The notes beneath the pieces are model-generated. The model had not been told where the DNA came from. It did not search any database and saw only the letters and a list, made by a program, of their open reading frames with translations. 64,000 nt of DNA from Duganella callida (GTDB taxonomy: Bacteria; Pseudomonadota; Gammaproteobacteria; Burkholderiales; Burkholderiaceae_D), in the NCBI RefSeq assembly GCF_004614165.1, contig NZ_SPVG01000090.1, forward strand, positions 1-64,000. The letters run 5' to 3'. The first letter of the stretch is position 1, and each line of letters begins with the position of its first letter. Shown here one piece after another: positions 19,153-28,727 of this stretch. A program made the position numbers and the translations under genes.

Positions 19153-20097
19153 ATGACAAACAGAGTTTCTTCACAACTAGCGAGTACCATCAGCGACGTC
19201 GAGCGAGACACCGGCGTGGCCAAAGAAACCCTGCGCGTATGGGAACGGCGTTACGACTTTCCGCAACCGTTGCGCGATCCCAACGGCGAACGGGTGTATC
19301 CGATCGAACAGGTGCACAAGCTGCGGCTGGTGAAGCGGCTGATCGACCTGGGTTACCGTCCCGGCAAGGTCATCCAGTACAGCGCCGCCGAACTGCAGGC
19401 GCTGACCGGCAAGGCGGCGGGCATGGGCTATGCCGCCGCCGCGCGCGTGCCGGAACTGCAGAGCTATCTCGAGCTTTGCAAGAGTCACCAGATGGAAGCG
19501 CTGCGCCGCAAGCTGTCGCAGGCGTTGCTGATGATGGGCCTGAAAAGCTTCGTGACCGAACTGGTGGCGCCGCTGACCAACCTGGTCGGCGAAGCCTGGG
19601 CCGGCGGCCACCTGGCCACGTTCGAAGAACATTTATATACCGAATCGCTGACGGTGGTGATGCGCAGCGCCATCTTCGCCATGCCCCAGGCCAACGGCCA
19701 CAGCGTCGGCGCGCCGCGCATCATGCTGACCACGCTGCCGCAGGAACGCCACGGCCTGGGCCTGCTGATGGCCGAAGCGATGTGCGTGGCGGAAGGCGCC
19801 CACTGCATCTCGCTGGGCGTGCAGACGCCGCTGCTGGACATCGTCGAGGCGGCGCGCGTGCAGGAAGTCGACATCGTCGCGCTGTCGTTCTCGGTGGCGA
19901 TGAATCCGCGCCAGGCGCTGGATGGGCTGGCCGAGCTGCACACGCGGCTGAACGGCGCCGCCGAGCTGTGGGCCGGCGGCAGCAACGCCGCGCTCAAGCG
20001 CCGCCGGCCGGCCTATGTGCGGGTATTCGAGCTGGCCGACCTGGCCGGCGCGATCGTCGAATGGCGCGGCCGTCACCCGGCCGCCGTCGCCGGCTGA
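19153..20097 (+). CDS. MerR-family regulator with B12-binding domain (CarH/LitR-like)
   Basis: 314 residues from the ATG at 19153. An N-terminal MerR winged helix (TISDVERDTGVAKETLRVWERRY, residues 12-34) is followed by a helical cobalamin-cap region and a Rossmann B12 domain. The CarH cap motif Wx9EH is intact (W149, E159, H160), and ExHxxG supplies a possible lower cobalt ligand, H200 (QERHGLG). These residues are those of adenosylcobalamin photoreceptors, so light- or B12-dependent repression is a reasonable inference. No carotenoid or photolyase gene is adjacent; ftsY follows 93 bp downstream. Confidence 0.85.
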   Translation: MTNRVSSQLASTISDVERDTGVAKETLRVWERRYDFPQPLRDPNGERVYPIEQVHKLRLVKRLIDLGYRPGKVIQYSAAELQALTGKAAGMGYAAAARVPELQSYLELCKSHQMEALRRKLSQALLMMGLKSFVTELVAPLTNLVGEAWAGGHLATFEEHLYTESLTVVMRSAIFAMPQANGHSVGAPRIMLTTLPQERHGLGLLMAEAMCVAEGAHCISLGVQTPLLDIVEAARVQEVDIVALSFSVAMNPRQALDGLAELHTRLNGAAELWAGGSNAALKRRRPAYVRVFELADLAGAIVEWRGRHPAAVAG

Positions 20098-20190
20098 GCG
20101 CTGACCGCCACGGCGCTCTGGTAAAATAAGCACTGATCCCGTGTCCGGCGCAGCCGGGCATCTGCTTGAAGCGCCCCCAATCACATATCC

Positions 20191-21231
20191 ATGTTTAGTT
20201 TCTTCAAGAAAAAACCTGTCGCTCCCGAAGCGCCCGTCGCCCCCCCTGCGCCCGTCGTTGCTCCCGTCATTGCGGCGGCGCCGCTGCCGGACAGCATGCC
20301 CGATCTGCTGCCGATCGAAGAACCGGCCGAGAAAAAACAGTCGTGGATGGCGCGCCTGAAGGCCGGCCTGTCGAAAACCTCCAACAACCTGTCCATCCTG
20401 TTCGTCGGCGCCAAGATCGACGACGACCTGTACGACGAACTGGAAGCGGCGCTGCTGATGTCGGACGCCGGCGTCGAGGCCACCGGGTACCTGCTGGACG
20501 CCCTCAAGCGCAAGGTCAAGGACGACAAGCTGCTGGACGCCGCCGCCGTCAAGACCGCGCTGAAACAGCTGCTGATCGAACTGCTGGCGCCGCTGGAACG
20601 TCCGTTCGAGCTGGGCCGCCACACCCCGACCGTGATGATGATCTCGGGCGTCAACGGCGCCGGCAAGACCACCACCATCGGCAAGCTGGCCAAGCACATG
20701 CAGACCCACGGCCAGTCGGTGCTGCTGGCCGCCGGCGACACCTTCCGCGCCGCCGCGCGCGAGCAGCTGATGGTCTGGGGCCAGCGCAACAACATCACCG
20801 TGGTGTCGCAAGCGTCGGGCGATCCGGCCGCCGTCTCGTTCGACGCCGTGCAGTCCGGCAAGGCCAAGGGCACCGACGTGGTGATGATCGACACCGCCGG
20901 TCGCCTGCCGACCCAGCTGCACCTGATGGAAGAATTGAAAAAGATCAAGCGCGTGATCGGCAAGGGCATGGACGGCGCACCGCACGAAACGCTGCTGGTG
21001 ATTGACGGCAATACCGGGCAAAATGCGCTGGCGCAAGTCAAAGCCTTCGACGACGCCCTGCAGCTGAGCGGCCTGATCATCACCAAGCTGGACGGCACCG
21101 CCAAGGGCGGCGTGCTGGCGGCGATTGCGCGCGTGCGGCCGGTGCCGGTGTATTTCATCGGCGTCGGCGAGAAGATCGAAGACCTGCAGCCGTTCGTGGC
21201 TGCCGAATTTGTAGAAGCCCTGCTTGGATAA
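20191..21231 (+). CDS. ftsY: Signal recognition particle receptor FtsY
   Basis: 346-residue SRP GTPase that docks ribosome-nascent chains at the membrane. After a short Ala/Pro-rich acidic A domain comes the N domain and the G domain, with P-loop GVNGAGKTTTIGKLA, DTFRAAAREQL, DTAGRLPTQ and TKLDGTAKGG. It is the first gene of the conserved ftsY-ftsE-ftsX-rpoH order; rsmD, its usual upstream partner in enterics, is absent. Confidence 0.97.
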   Translation: MFSFFKKKPVAPEAPVAPPAPVVAPVIAAAPLPDSMPDLLPIEEPAEKKQSWMARLKAGLSKTSNNLSILFVGAKIDDDLYDELEAALLMSDAGVEATGYLLDALKRKVKDDKLLDAAAVKTALKQLLIELLAPLERPFELGRHTPTVMMISGVNGAGKTTTIGKLAKHMQTHGQSVLLAAGDTFRAAAREQLMVWGQRNNITVVSQASGDPAAVSFDAVQSGKAKGTDVVMIDTAGRLPTQLHLMEELKKIKRVIGKGMDGAPHETLLVIDGNTGQNALAQVKAFDDALQLSGLIITKLDGTAKGGVLAAIARVRPVPVYFIGVGEKIEDLQPFVAAEFVEALLG

Positions 21232-21241
21232 CCAGACCTCG

Positions 21242-21898
21242 ATGATCGAATTCCGGAACGTCTCCAAACACTATTCCGCCGATGTGACCGCGCTGCGCGA
21301 CATCTCGCTGACGGTGGCAAAAGGCGAACTGGTGTTCCTGGCCGGCCCTTCCGGCGCCGGCAAATCTACCCTGATGAAAATGATCGCCGCCATGGAACGG
21401 CCCAGCGCCGGCCAGGTGATCGTCAACGGCCAGGACATCAGCCGCATCAAGCCGGTGGCGGTGCCGTTCTTGCGCCGCAACCTGGGACTGATTTTCCAGC
21501 AGCAGCGGCTGCTGACCGACCGCAGCGTGCTGGCCAATGTGATGCTGCCGCTGCTGGTGACCGGCGCCTCCCGTCATCAGGCCGAACAACGCGCCCGCGC
21601 CGCCCTCGACAAGGTCGGCCTGGCCGAGCGCGCCGAGGCCCAGCCGCTGGCCCTGTCCGGCGGCGAGCAGCAGCGCGTGTCGATCGCGCGCGCCATCGTC
21701 AACCGGCCGCAGGTGATCCTGGCCGACGAACCGACCGCCAACCTCGACCGCGCCAGCGCCAACAAAGTGCTCGACACCCTGAAAGCCTTCAACGCCGCCG
21801 GCGTCACCTGCCTGATTTCCAGCCACGACGAACAGATGCTGGACGCCGCCGCGCGCGTGATCCATCTGCACCAGGGTCAGCTGGAGGGGGCGGCATGA
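21242..21898 (+). CDS. ftsE: Cell division ATP-binding protein FtsE
   Basis: 218-residue ABC ATPase that with FtsX couples the divisome to peptidoglycan hydrolases. Walker A GPSGAGKST, signature LSGGEQQR, Walker B VILADEPTANLD and the H-loop SSHD are all present. I chose the ATG at 21242 (MIEFRNVSKHY) over an in-frame TTG at 21224. It is 10 bp past ftsY and overlaps ftsX by 4 bp. Confidence 0.96.
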   Translation: MIEFRNVSKHYSADVTALRDISLTVAKGELVFLAGPSGAGKSTLMKMIAAMERPSAGQVIVNGQDISRIKPVAVPFLRRNLGLIFQQQRLLTDRSVLANVMLPLLVTGASRHQAEQRARAALDKVGLAERAEAQPLALSGGEQQRVSIARAIVNRPQVILADEPTANLDRASANKVLDTLKAFNAAGVTCLISSHDEQMLDAAARVIHLHQGQLEGAA

Positions 21899-22815
21899 CT
21901 TACTGGTTCCGCCAGCACCGCTACGCCCTGGCCGCCGCGCTGGTGCACCTGCGCCGCTCGCCGGGGGGCTTCCTGTTCAATATCCTGGTGGTGGCGATCG
22001 CGCTGGCCCTGCCCTTCATGGGCGTGACCCTGCTCGACAATGTGCGGCCGATGTCGGAAACGCTGTCGGTCGATCCGGAAATCAGCGTGTTCCTCAAACA
22101 GGACACCCCGCGCGAGCAGGCCGAGGCGCTGGCCGTGCAGCTGCGCCAGACGGTGCAGGACAAGCAGGCCAGAATCATCTTCACCCCGCGCGAAAAGGCG
22201 CTCGACAATCTGAAAGACAAGAACGGTCTGGCCGACGTGCTGGCCACGCTGGGCGACAATCCGCTGCCGGACAGCTATGTGCTGAAGCTGGACGCCTTCC
22301 GCAACGCCCAGGCCGGCGGCGACGTCGACCAGCTGGCCGAACAAATCCGTGCCCTGCCCGGCGTCGACACGGTGCAGGTCGATTCGGCCTGGGTCAAGCG
22401 GCTGGCGGCGCTGCTGAACATCCTGCGGCTGGCGCTGCTGCTGCTGGCGGCCACCTTGGGCACGGTGGTGGTGGCGGTGATTTTCAACACCATCCGCCTG
22501 CAGGTGCTGACCCAGCGCGAGGAAATCCTGGTGTCCAAGCTGATCGGCGCCACCGACAGCTTCATCCACCGCCCGTTTTATTACACCGGCGCCCTGCTCG
22601 GCCTGTGCGCCGGCGGCCTGGCGCTGGCGGCGGTGACGCTGGCGCTGCGGCCCCTGAACGCCGCCATTGCCGAGTTCGCCAAATTGTACGCGTCGGAATT
22701 TCAGCTGGTGCCGCTGCCGCCGCTGGCCGTGGTCGGCCTGCTGGCCCTGTCCGCCGCCCTGGGCCTGATCGCCGCCCGCCTCTCGGTCAAGCGCCATACA
22801 GCCCGCCTCAACTGA
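21895..22815 (+). CDS. ftsX: Cell division protein FtsX
   Basis: 306-residue permease-like partner of FtsE. It has one N-terminal membrane segment (about 24-45), a periplasmic domain (about 50-165), then three membrane segments of the MacB/FtsX type. The start overlaps ftsE (ATGA). An 11-bp-stem hairpin follows 10 bp downstream. Confidence 0.95.
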   Translation: MTYWFRQHRYALAAALVHLRRSPGGFLFNILVVAIALALPFMGVTLLDNVRPMSETLSVDPEISVFLKQDTPREQAEALAVQLRQTVQDKQARIIFTPREKALDNLKDKNGLADVLATLGDNPLPDSYVLKLDAFRNAQAGGDVDQLAEQIRALPGVDTVQVDSAWVKRLAALLNILRLALLLLAATLGTVVVAVIFNTIRLQVLTQREEILVSKLIGATDSFIHRPFYYTGALLGLCAGGLALAAVTLALRPLNAAIAEFAKLYASEFQLVPLPPLAVVGLLALSAALGLIAARLSVKRHTARLN

Positions 22816-22825
22816 TCTGCGTCAC

Positions 22826-22851
22826 GCTTCCGTGCGTCCGCGCACGGAAGC
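22826..22851 (+). terminator. Hairpin after ftsX
   Basis: Perfect 11-bp stem GCTTCCGTGCG with loop TCCG, placed 10 bp after the ftsX stop. No T-tract follows, so it may attenuate rather than fully terminate, separating ftsYEX from rpoH. Confidence 0.55.
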
Positions 22852-22973
22852 CCGCTCTTCCGGCACATACGATGCTCCCATCGATTAAGCCCTCCCTAAG
22901 ATCCATCGCGCATTCTTAATGCAACAGAAGTCCTGATAGGTTTTTTACTATCAGACTCATTAATTTCGCATGA

Positions 22974-23000
22974 TTGGCACTCATCTACAGAGAGTGCTAA
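22974..23000 (+). promoter_or_regulatory. CIRCE element (HrcA operator) at the rpoH promoter
   Basis: TTGGCACTC-N9-GAGTGCTAA. The consensus is TTAGCACTC-N9-GAGTGCTAA, so there is a single mismatch and the spacer is exact. HrcA binding here would repress rpoH transcription until heat or unfolded protein inactivates HrcA. It lies 58 bp before the rpoH ATG. Confidence 0.9.
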
Positions 23001-23003
23001 TAT
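22974..23003 (+). promoter_or_regulatory. Candidate rpoH promoter overlapping CIRCE
   Basis: TTGGCA (22974-22979), an 18-bp spacer and TAATAT (22998-23003). The -35 is 5/6 and the -10 is 4/6 of the sigma-70 consensus. The CIRCE dyad covers the core promoter, as expected for HrcA repression. Confidence 0.55.
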
Positions 23004-23057
23004 ATGTTCGAAGGAGTACATTAGTACTCATAAGCAATCTCAAGCGAAGGAACGAAA

Positions 23058-23945
<888 letters not shown>

Positions 23946-23975
23946 GCAGCGCCCGTCCGCGAGGTTTCCCCAGCT

Positions 23976-24008
23976 GTCCCGCCCGGCATGGCCGCGCGGG
24001 ACTTTTTT
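23976..24008 (+). terminator. Rho-independent terminator of rpoH
   Basis: Stem GTCCCGC/GCGGGAC followed directly by TTTTTT, 30 bp past the rpoH stop codon. Confidence 0.85.
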
Positions 24009-24104
24009 CATCAACCTTTGATCTGGCGCTGTATTTGCGTTTGGTTCGTGCGCCATCAATATGGCCGCTTTGCTAAGCTTGTTAAAAAGTGTAGCAAGAG
24101 GTTC

Positions 24105-24572
24105 ATGATGAAAAACGCAATCCTGCGGCAGCTGATCATCCTTCCCATGCTAGCCGCCCTGATGGCGCTGCTGCACGCCTGCAGCGCCGCCAGAGCCAAC
24201 CCGCCGGCCCGTTTCACCAACACCTATGTGCTGCGCCAGGGCGCCAGTGTGGCCATCACACCGGCCATGGTGGGCGACAGCGGCGCCGCGCCGGTGCTGC
24301 GGCTGGAGCGGGTCAACGACAGCCGCTGCCATCCCGGCGCCGTGTGCGTCTGGGCTGGCTATATCAGCTTCAGCTTTGCGCTGCTGCTGCCGGACGGCAG
24401 CAACAGCAGCTTCGTATTATCGGACAAAATGCCCGGCGGCTCGGGCAGCGTCACGCGCAACGGCCTGAGCTTCACGCTGACCGGTTTCGAGCCGACCGAC
24501 GTGCCGGCCAAAACCGAACCGGCGCCCGATTATCAGGTAAGCTTAAAGGTGAGCAACATTAACCCACCATAA
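24105..24572 (+). CDS. Putative lipoprotein of unknown function
   Basis: 155 residues from ATG 24105 (a second ATG follows at 24108). The signal peptide ends in a lipobox-like LHAC, with Cys 24 as the likely lipid attachment site. The mature part looks all-beta and contains a Cys pair (DSRCHPGAVCVWAG). I recognise no assigned function. It stops 9 bp before the gamma-glutamyltransferase start, so the two may be cotranscribed. Confidence 0.75.
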   Translation: MMKNAILRQLIILPMLAALMALLHACSAARANPPARFTNTYVLRQGASVAITPAMVGDSGAAPVLRLERVNDSRCHPGAVCVWAGYISFSFALLLPDGSNSSFVLSDKMPGGSGSVTRNGLSFTLTGFEPTDVPAKTEPAPDYQVSLKVSNINPP

Positions 24573-24581
24573 AGTTTGCCC

Positions 24582-26351
24582 ATGACCGCACAGCGCCCTC
24601 GTCCTCGTCCTCTCCCTCATCCCGCCTTCATCTGCTCCATCCTGATTTCCCTGGCCTTGCCGGCCGCCGCCAAAACCCCGGTCGCCACCGGCACCGGCGG
24701 CGCGGTGGCGACCATCAGCGAACCGGCGTCGCAGGCCGCTATGACCATCCTCGACCGCGGCGGCAATGCGGTGGACGCGGCGGTCGCCGCGGCGGCCACC
24801 CTGGGCGTGACCGATCCCTTCAGTTGCGGCATCGGCGGCGGCGGCTTCATGGTGATCTACCTGGCCAAGGACAAGCGGGTGATCACCATCGACCACCGCG
24901 AAACGGCGCCGGCCAGTTTTACGCCCGGTGCGTTCCTCAAGGACGGCAAGCCGATGGACTTCGATACGGTGGTGGCCAGCGGCCGCTCGGTCGGCGTGCC
25001 CGGCACCGTCCGTGGCTGGCACGAGGCGCTGGAGCGCTACGGCAGCATGCGGTTCAGGCAGGTGCTGGCGCCGGCGATCGAGGTGGCCACCAAGGGCTTC
25101 ACCGTCAACGAAAACTTCTCGCACCTGGTGGCCGGCAACGAAGCCAAGTTCGCCATGTTCCCGGCCACCGCCGCCCTGTATCTGCGCAACGGCAAGGCCG
25201 TCCCGCCCGGGACCACGCTGCGCAACCCTGATCTGGCCAAGGCCTACAAGCTGCTGGCGGCCGGCGGCGTCAACGCGTTTTACAGCGGCGGCATGGCGCG
25301 CGCCATTGTCGATGCGGTCAATGCTCCGCAGGTCGCCGCCGGCGTGCGCGTCGATGGCGGCAACATGACCCTGGCCGACCTGGCCAATTATGAAGCGCGC
25401 CTGCGCCAGCCGGTGCACAGCACCTACCGCGGATACGATTTATACGGTATGCCGTTGCCCAGCAGTGGCGGGGTGGCGGTGGCGGAGGCGCTCAACATCC
25501 TCGAAGGCTACGACCTCAAGGCCATGCCGCGCGCCCAGGCCGAGCATTTATACCTGGAAGCCAGCCGCCTGGCCTTCGCCGACCGCAACGCCTACCTGGC
25601 CGATCCCGAATTCGTCGATGCCCCGGTGGCCGGCCTGATGAGCAAGGAGTACGCCGCGCGCCGGCGCGAGCTGATCAATCCGGCGCACGCCAGCGCGCGG
25701 GCGCAGGCCGGCGATCCCTACCCGTTCCAGAACGATCAGAGCGTGCCGCTGCGCCCCAGCGCCGGCAAGCTGCTGCCCGAAGGCGCGCACACCACTCACC
25801 TGACGGTGGCGGACAAGGACGGCAACATCGTCTCCTACACCTACACCATCGAATCCTGGGGCGGCAGCGGCATGGTGGTGCCGGGCTACGGCTTTTTGCT
25901 GAACAACGAGATGACCGATTTCGACTTCACCGGGCCGGCGCCGAATGTGCCGGAAGCCGGCAAGCGCCCGCGCAGCAGCATGTCGCCGACGCTGGCGTTC
26001 AAGGACGGCAAGCCGGCGTTCTCGGTCGGCAGCCCGGGCGGCGCCACCATCATCACCACCGTGCTGCAGACCATCTTCAACTACATCGACCTCGGCATGA
26101 CCATGCCGCAGGCGGTGGATGCGCCGCGCCTGTCGGAGCGCAACGGCATGGCCACCGACGTCGAGCCGGGATTCGCCGGCAGCGCCCAGGCGCTGGCATT
26201 GGAAAAGACCGGCCAGCATTGGAGCCAGGAGCCGGAAGAAATCGGCGCCGCCAACGCGCTGGTGTTCAATCCGGACGGCACCGTGACGGCCGTCAGCGAG
26301 GGGCACCGGCACGGCGTCGGCAGCGCGCTGGTGCAAAAGAGCGCGCACTAG
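24582..26351 (+). CDS. ggt: Gamma-glutamyltransferase (glutathione hydrolase)
   Basis: 589-residue Ntn-hydrolase that cleaves glutathione in the periplasm and self-processes into two subunits. A signal peptide precedes TGGAVATISEPASQAA. The small subunit should start at T404 in AHTTHLTV, the catalytic threonine. PLPSSGGVAVAEALN and the GSPGGATIITT loop that closes the gamma-glutamyl pocket are present. I took the ATG at 24582 instead of an upstream TTG in the same frame. Confidence 0.95.
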   Translation: MTAQRPRPRPLPHPAFICSILISLALPAAAKTPVATGTGGAVATISEPASQAAMTILDRGGNAVDAAVAAAATLGVTDPFSCGIGGGGFMVIYLAKDKRVITIDHRETAPASFTPGAFLKDGKPMDFDTVVASGRSVGVPGTVRGWHEALERYGSMRFRQVLAPAIEVATKGFTVNENFSHLVAGNEAKFAMFPATAALYLRNGKAVPPGTTLRNPDLAKAYKLLAAGGVNAFYSGGMARAIVDAVNAPQVAAGVRVDGGNMTLADLANYEARLRQPVHSTYRGYDLYGMPLPSSGGVAVAEALNILEGYDLKAMPRAQAEHLYLEASRLAFADRNAYLADPEFVDAPVAGLMSKEYAARRRELINPAHASARAQAGDPYPFQNDQSVPLRPSAGKLLPEGAHTTHLTVADKDGNIVSYTYTIESWGGSGMVVPGYGFLLNNEMTDFDFTGPAPNVPEAGKRPRSSMSPTLAFKDGKPAFSVGSPGGATIITTVLQTIFNYIDLGMTMPQAVDAPRLSERNGMATDVEPGFAGSAQALALEKTGQHWSQEPEEIGAANALVFNPDGTVTAVSEGHRHGVGSALVQKSAH

Positions 26352-26358
26352 GCCGGCG

Positions 26359-27156
26359 TCAGGTCCACTGGCTGAATTGCGGAATGCGCAGGCTGGACGA
26401 AGGACGGTAGGTCCACACCAACGATGACAACCACGCCTGCAGCGCCGGGCCGCGCTGGTCGCGCAGCGCGGTCAGCATGCCCTGCAGCGCGCCGGCCGCC
26501 AGCGCGCACGCCAGCTGATGGTAAGCGCAATCGGCGTCGCTGAAACCCAGGCCATACGCCTGGCAGCCGCCGCGCACGTCGCGGCTGGCGGCTGCCAGCA
26601 CCAGCAGGATCTTCTGGCCGGCACGCAGCGCCACGCCGCCGATCTCGCAATCGCCGGTGACGACGCGGCGCGTGTTCTGCACCGGCGGATCGAAACGGCT
26701 GACGGCGCACACCAGCGCCTCCATGTCGGACAGGCCGCTGCGCTCGTCCTCGGGCTCGCGCAGCAGCGCCAGCACGCCGTTGCCGATCAAGCCGGTGGCG
26801 GCCTCGTAGCCCAGCGCCGGCAAGGCGCCGCCCAGGCCGGCCACCGCCAGCTCCGGCACGCAGGTCATCCATTCCGGGAATTTGTCGGGACGCCACAGAC
26901 GGCGCCCGATCAGCCGCGCATATTCGCGCGCCTCGCGCAGATCGGCCACCGCACCGGCGGCCGGCGACGGCGCCTGACAGCACGGATGCGCCAGCACTTC
27001 CTCCACCGCGGCCGCGCTGGCCGCCACCCACAGGTCCAGACCCGGATCGAAATACCAGCCCTGCACGGCCGCCAGCGCGTCGTAATACGGATACGGATTG
27101 TGGTGCGTGACGGCGGCTAATGCATGGGTGGGAAATGGCAGGTCGTGGGGTTTCAT
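26359..27156 (-). CDS. Compact, degenerate cytochrome P450-like protein
   Basis: 265 residues against ~400 for a normal bacterial P450. The N-terminus (NPYPYYDAL...LWVAASAAAVEEVL) and the I/J-helix region (GYEAATGLIGNGVLALL, residues 116-132) and K-helix to beta region (SRFDPPVQNTRRVV) are clearly P450-like. The F/G-helix region is missing, the ExxR glutamate is replaced by Ala (AVSR, 151-154), and the I-helix threonine position is Ala. The haem loop YGLGFSDADC ends at Cys 210 but is two residues longer than FGxGxHxC. Catalysis is doubtful. It is convergent with ggt and divergent from a signal peptidase gene. Confidence 0.75.
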   Translation of the reverse strand: MKPHDLPFPTHALAAVTHHNPYPYYDALAAVQGWYFDPGLDLWVAASAAAVEEVLAHPCCQAPSPAAGAVADLREAREYARLIGRRLWRPDKFPEWMTCVPELAVAGLGGALPALGYEAATGLIGNGVLALLREPEDERSGLSDMEALVCAVSRFDPPVQNTRRVVTGDCEIGGVALRAGQKILLVLAAASRDVRGGCQAYGLGFSDADCAYHQLACALAAGALQGMLTALRDQRGPALQAWLSSLVWTYRPSSSLRIPQFSQWT

Positions 27157-27249
27157 AATCGCTCCGGCGGATAAGCCATGATTAAGAATCTGCTCACAAT
27201 AATAATGCCAGTCACATGACCACAACATCACTCATTTGGGGGGAAGACA

Positions 27250-27924
27250 ATGAAGACTTGGGTACGTGCCAATAAGGGCTTTCTGCTGTTCCTGGCGCTG
27301 TTCGGCGTGTTCCGCACCGCCGTCGCCGACTGGAATCCGATCCCGTCGGCGTCCATGCACCCCAACCTGCTGGAAGGCGACGTGGTGTTCGTCAACCGCC
27401 TGGCGTACAACGTCAAGGTGCCGTTGACCGACATCGTCATCGGCCACACCGGCGAGCCGCAGCGCGGCGACATCGTCACCTTCTCCTCGCCCGCCAACGG
27501 CACGCGGCTGATCAAGCGCGTGATCGCCCTGCCCGGCGACCGCGTGGAGATGCGCGACGAGCAGCTGATCATCAACGGCCAGCCGGCCGGCTACAGCGCC
27601 ATCGGCCACGGCACCGAGGCCATCGAGGGCGTCGGCGAACTGGCGGCGGTGCGTGTCGATGAAACGCTGGGCGCCAGCAGCCACGCGATCCAGTTCCTGC
27701 CGCAGGTAAAGGCCCGCCGCAATTTTGCGCCGCTGGTGGTGCCCGCCGGCGAGTACATGATGCTGGGCGATAACCGCGACAACAGCGCCGATTCGCGCTA
27801 CATCGGCCTGGTGCCGCGCGCGCTGTTGATCGGCCGCGCCGAGCGCGTGCTGGCGTCCGCCGACATCCAGGGCAACTGGATGCCGCGCACCGAACGGTTT
27901 GGCATGAGCCTCTACCAGAAGTGA
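27250..27924 (+). CDS. lepB: Signal peptidase I
   Basis: 224-residue membrane serine protease that removes signal peptides. One N-terminal membrane segment (about 9-27) is followed by box B with the nucleophile S35 (PSASM), box D with the general base K89 (KRVIALPGD) and box E (GDNRDNSADSRYIG). It has one membrane anchor and is not in an lepA-lepB-rnc operon, so it is probably a second, accessory signal peptidase. Confidence 0.93.
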   Translation: MKTWVRANKGFLLFLALFGVFRTAVADWNPIPSASMHPNLLEGDVVFVNRLAYNVKVPLTDIVIGHTGEPQRGDIVTFSSPANGTRLIKRVIALPGDRVEMRDEQLIINGQPAGYSAIGHGTEAIEGVGELAAVRVDETLGASSHAIQFLPQVKARRNFAPLVVPAGEYMMLGDNRDNSADSRYIGLVPRALLIGRAERVLASADIQGNWMPRTERFGMSLYQK

Positions 27925-27986
27925 CAATTCCGCGCGCTGGCGGTGTTATGATGGAATGGTATTTTCATAACATTGCCGGTGCAACG

Positions 27987-28723
<737 letters not shown>

Positions 28724-28727
<4 letters not shown>

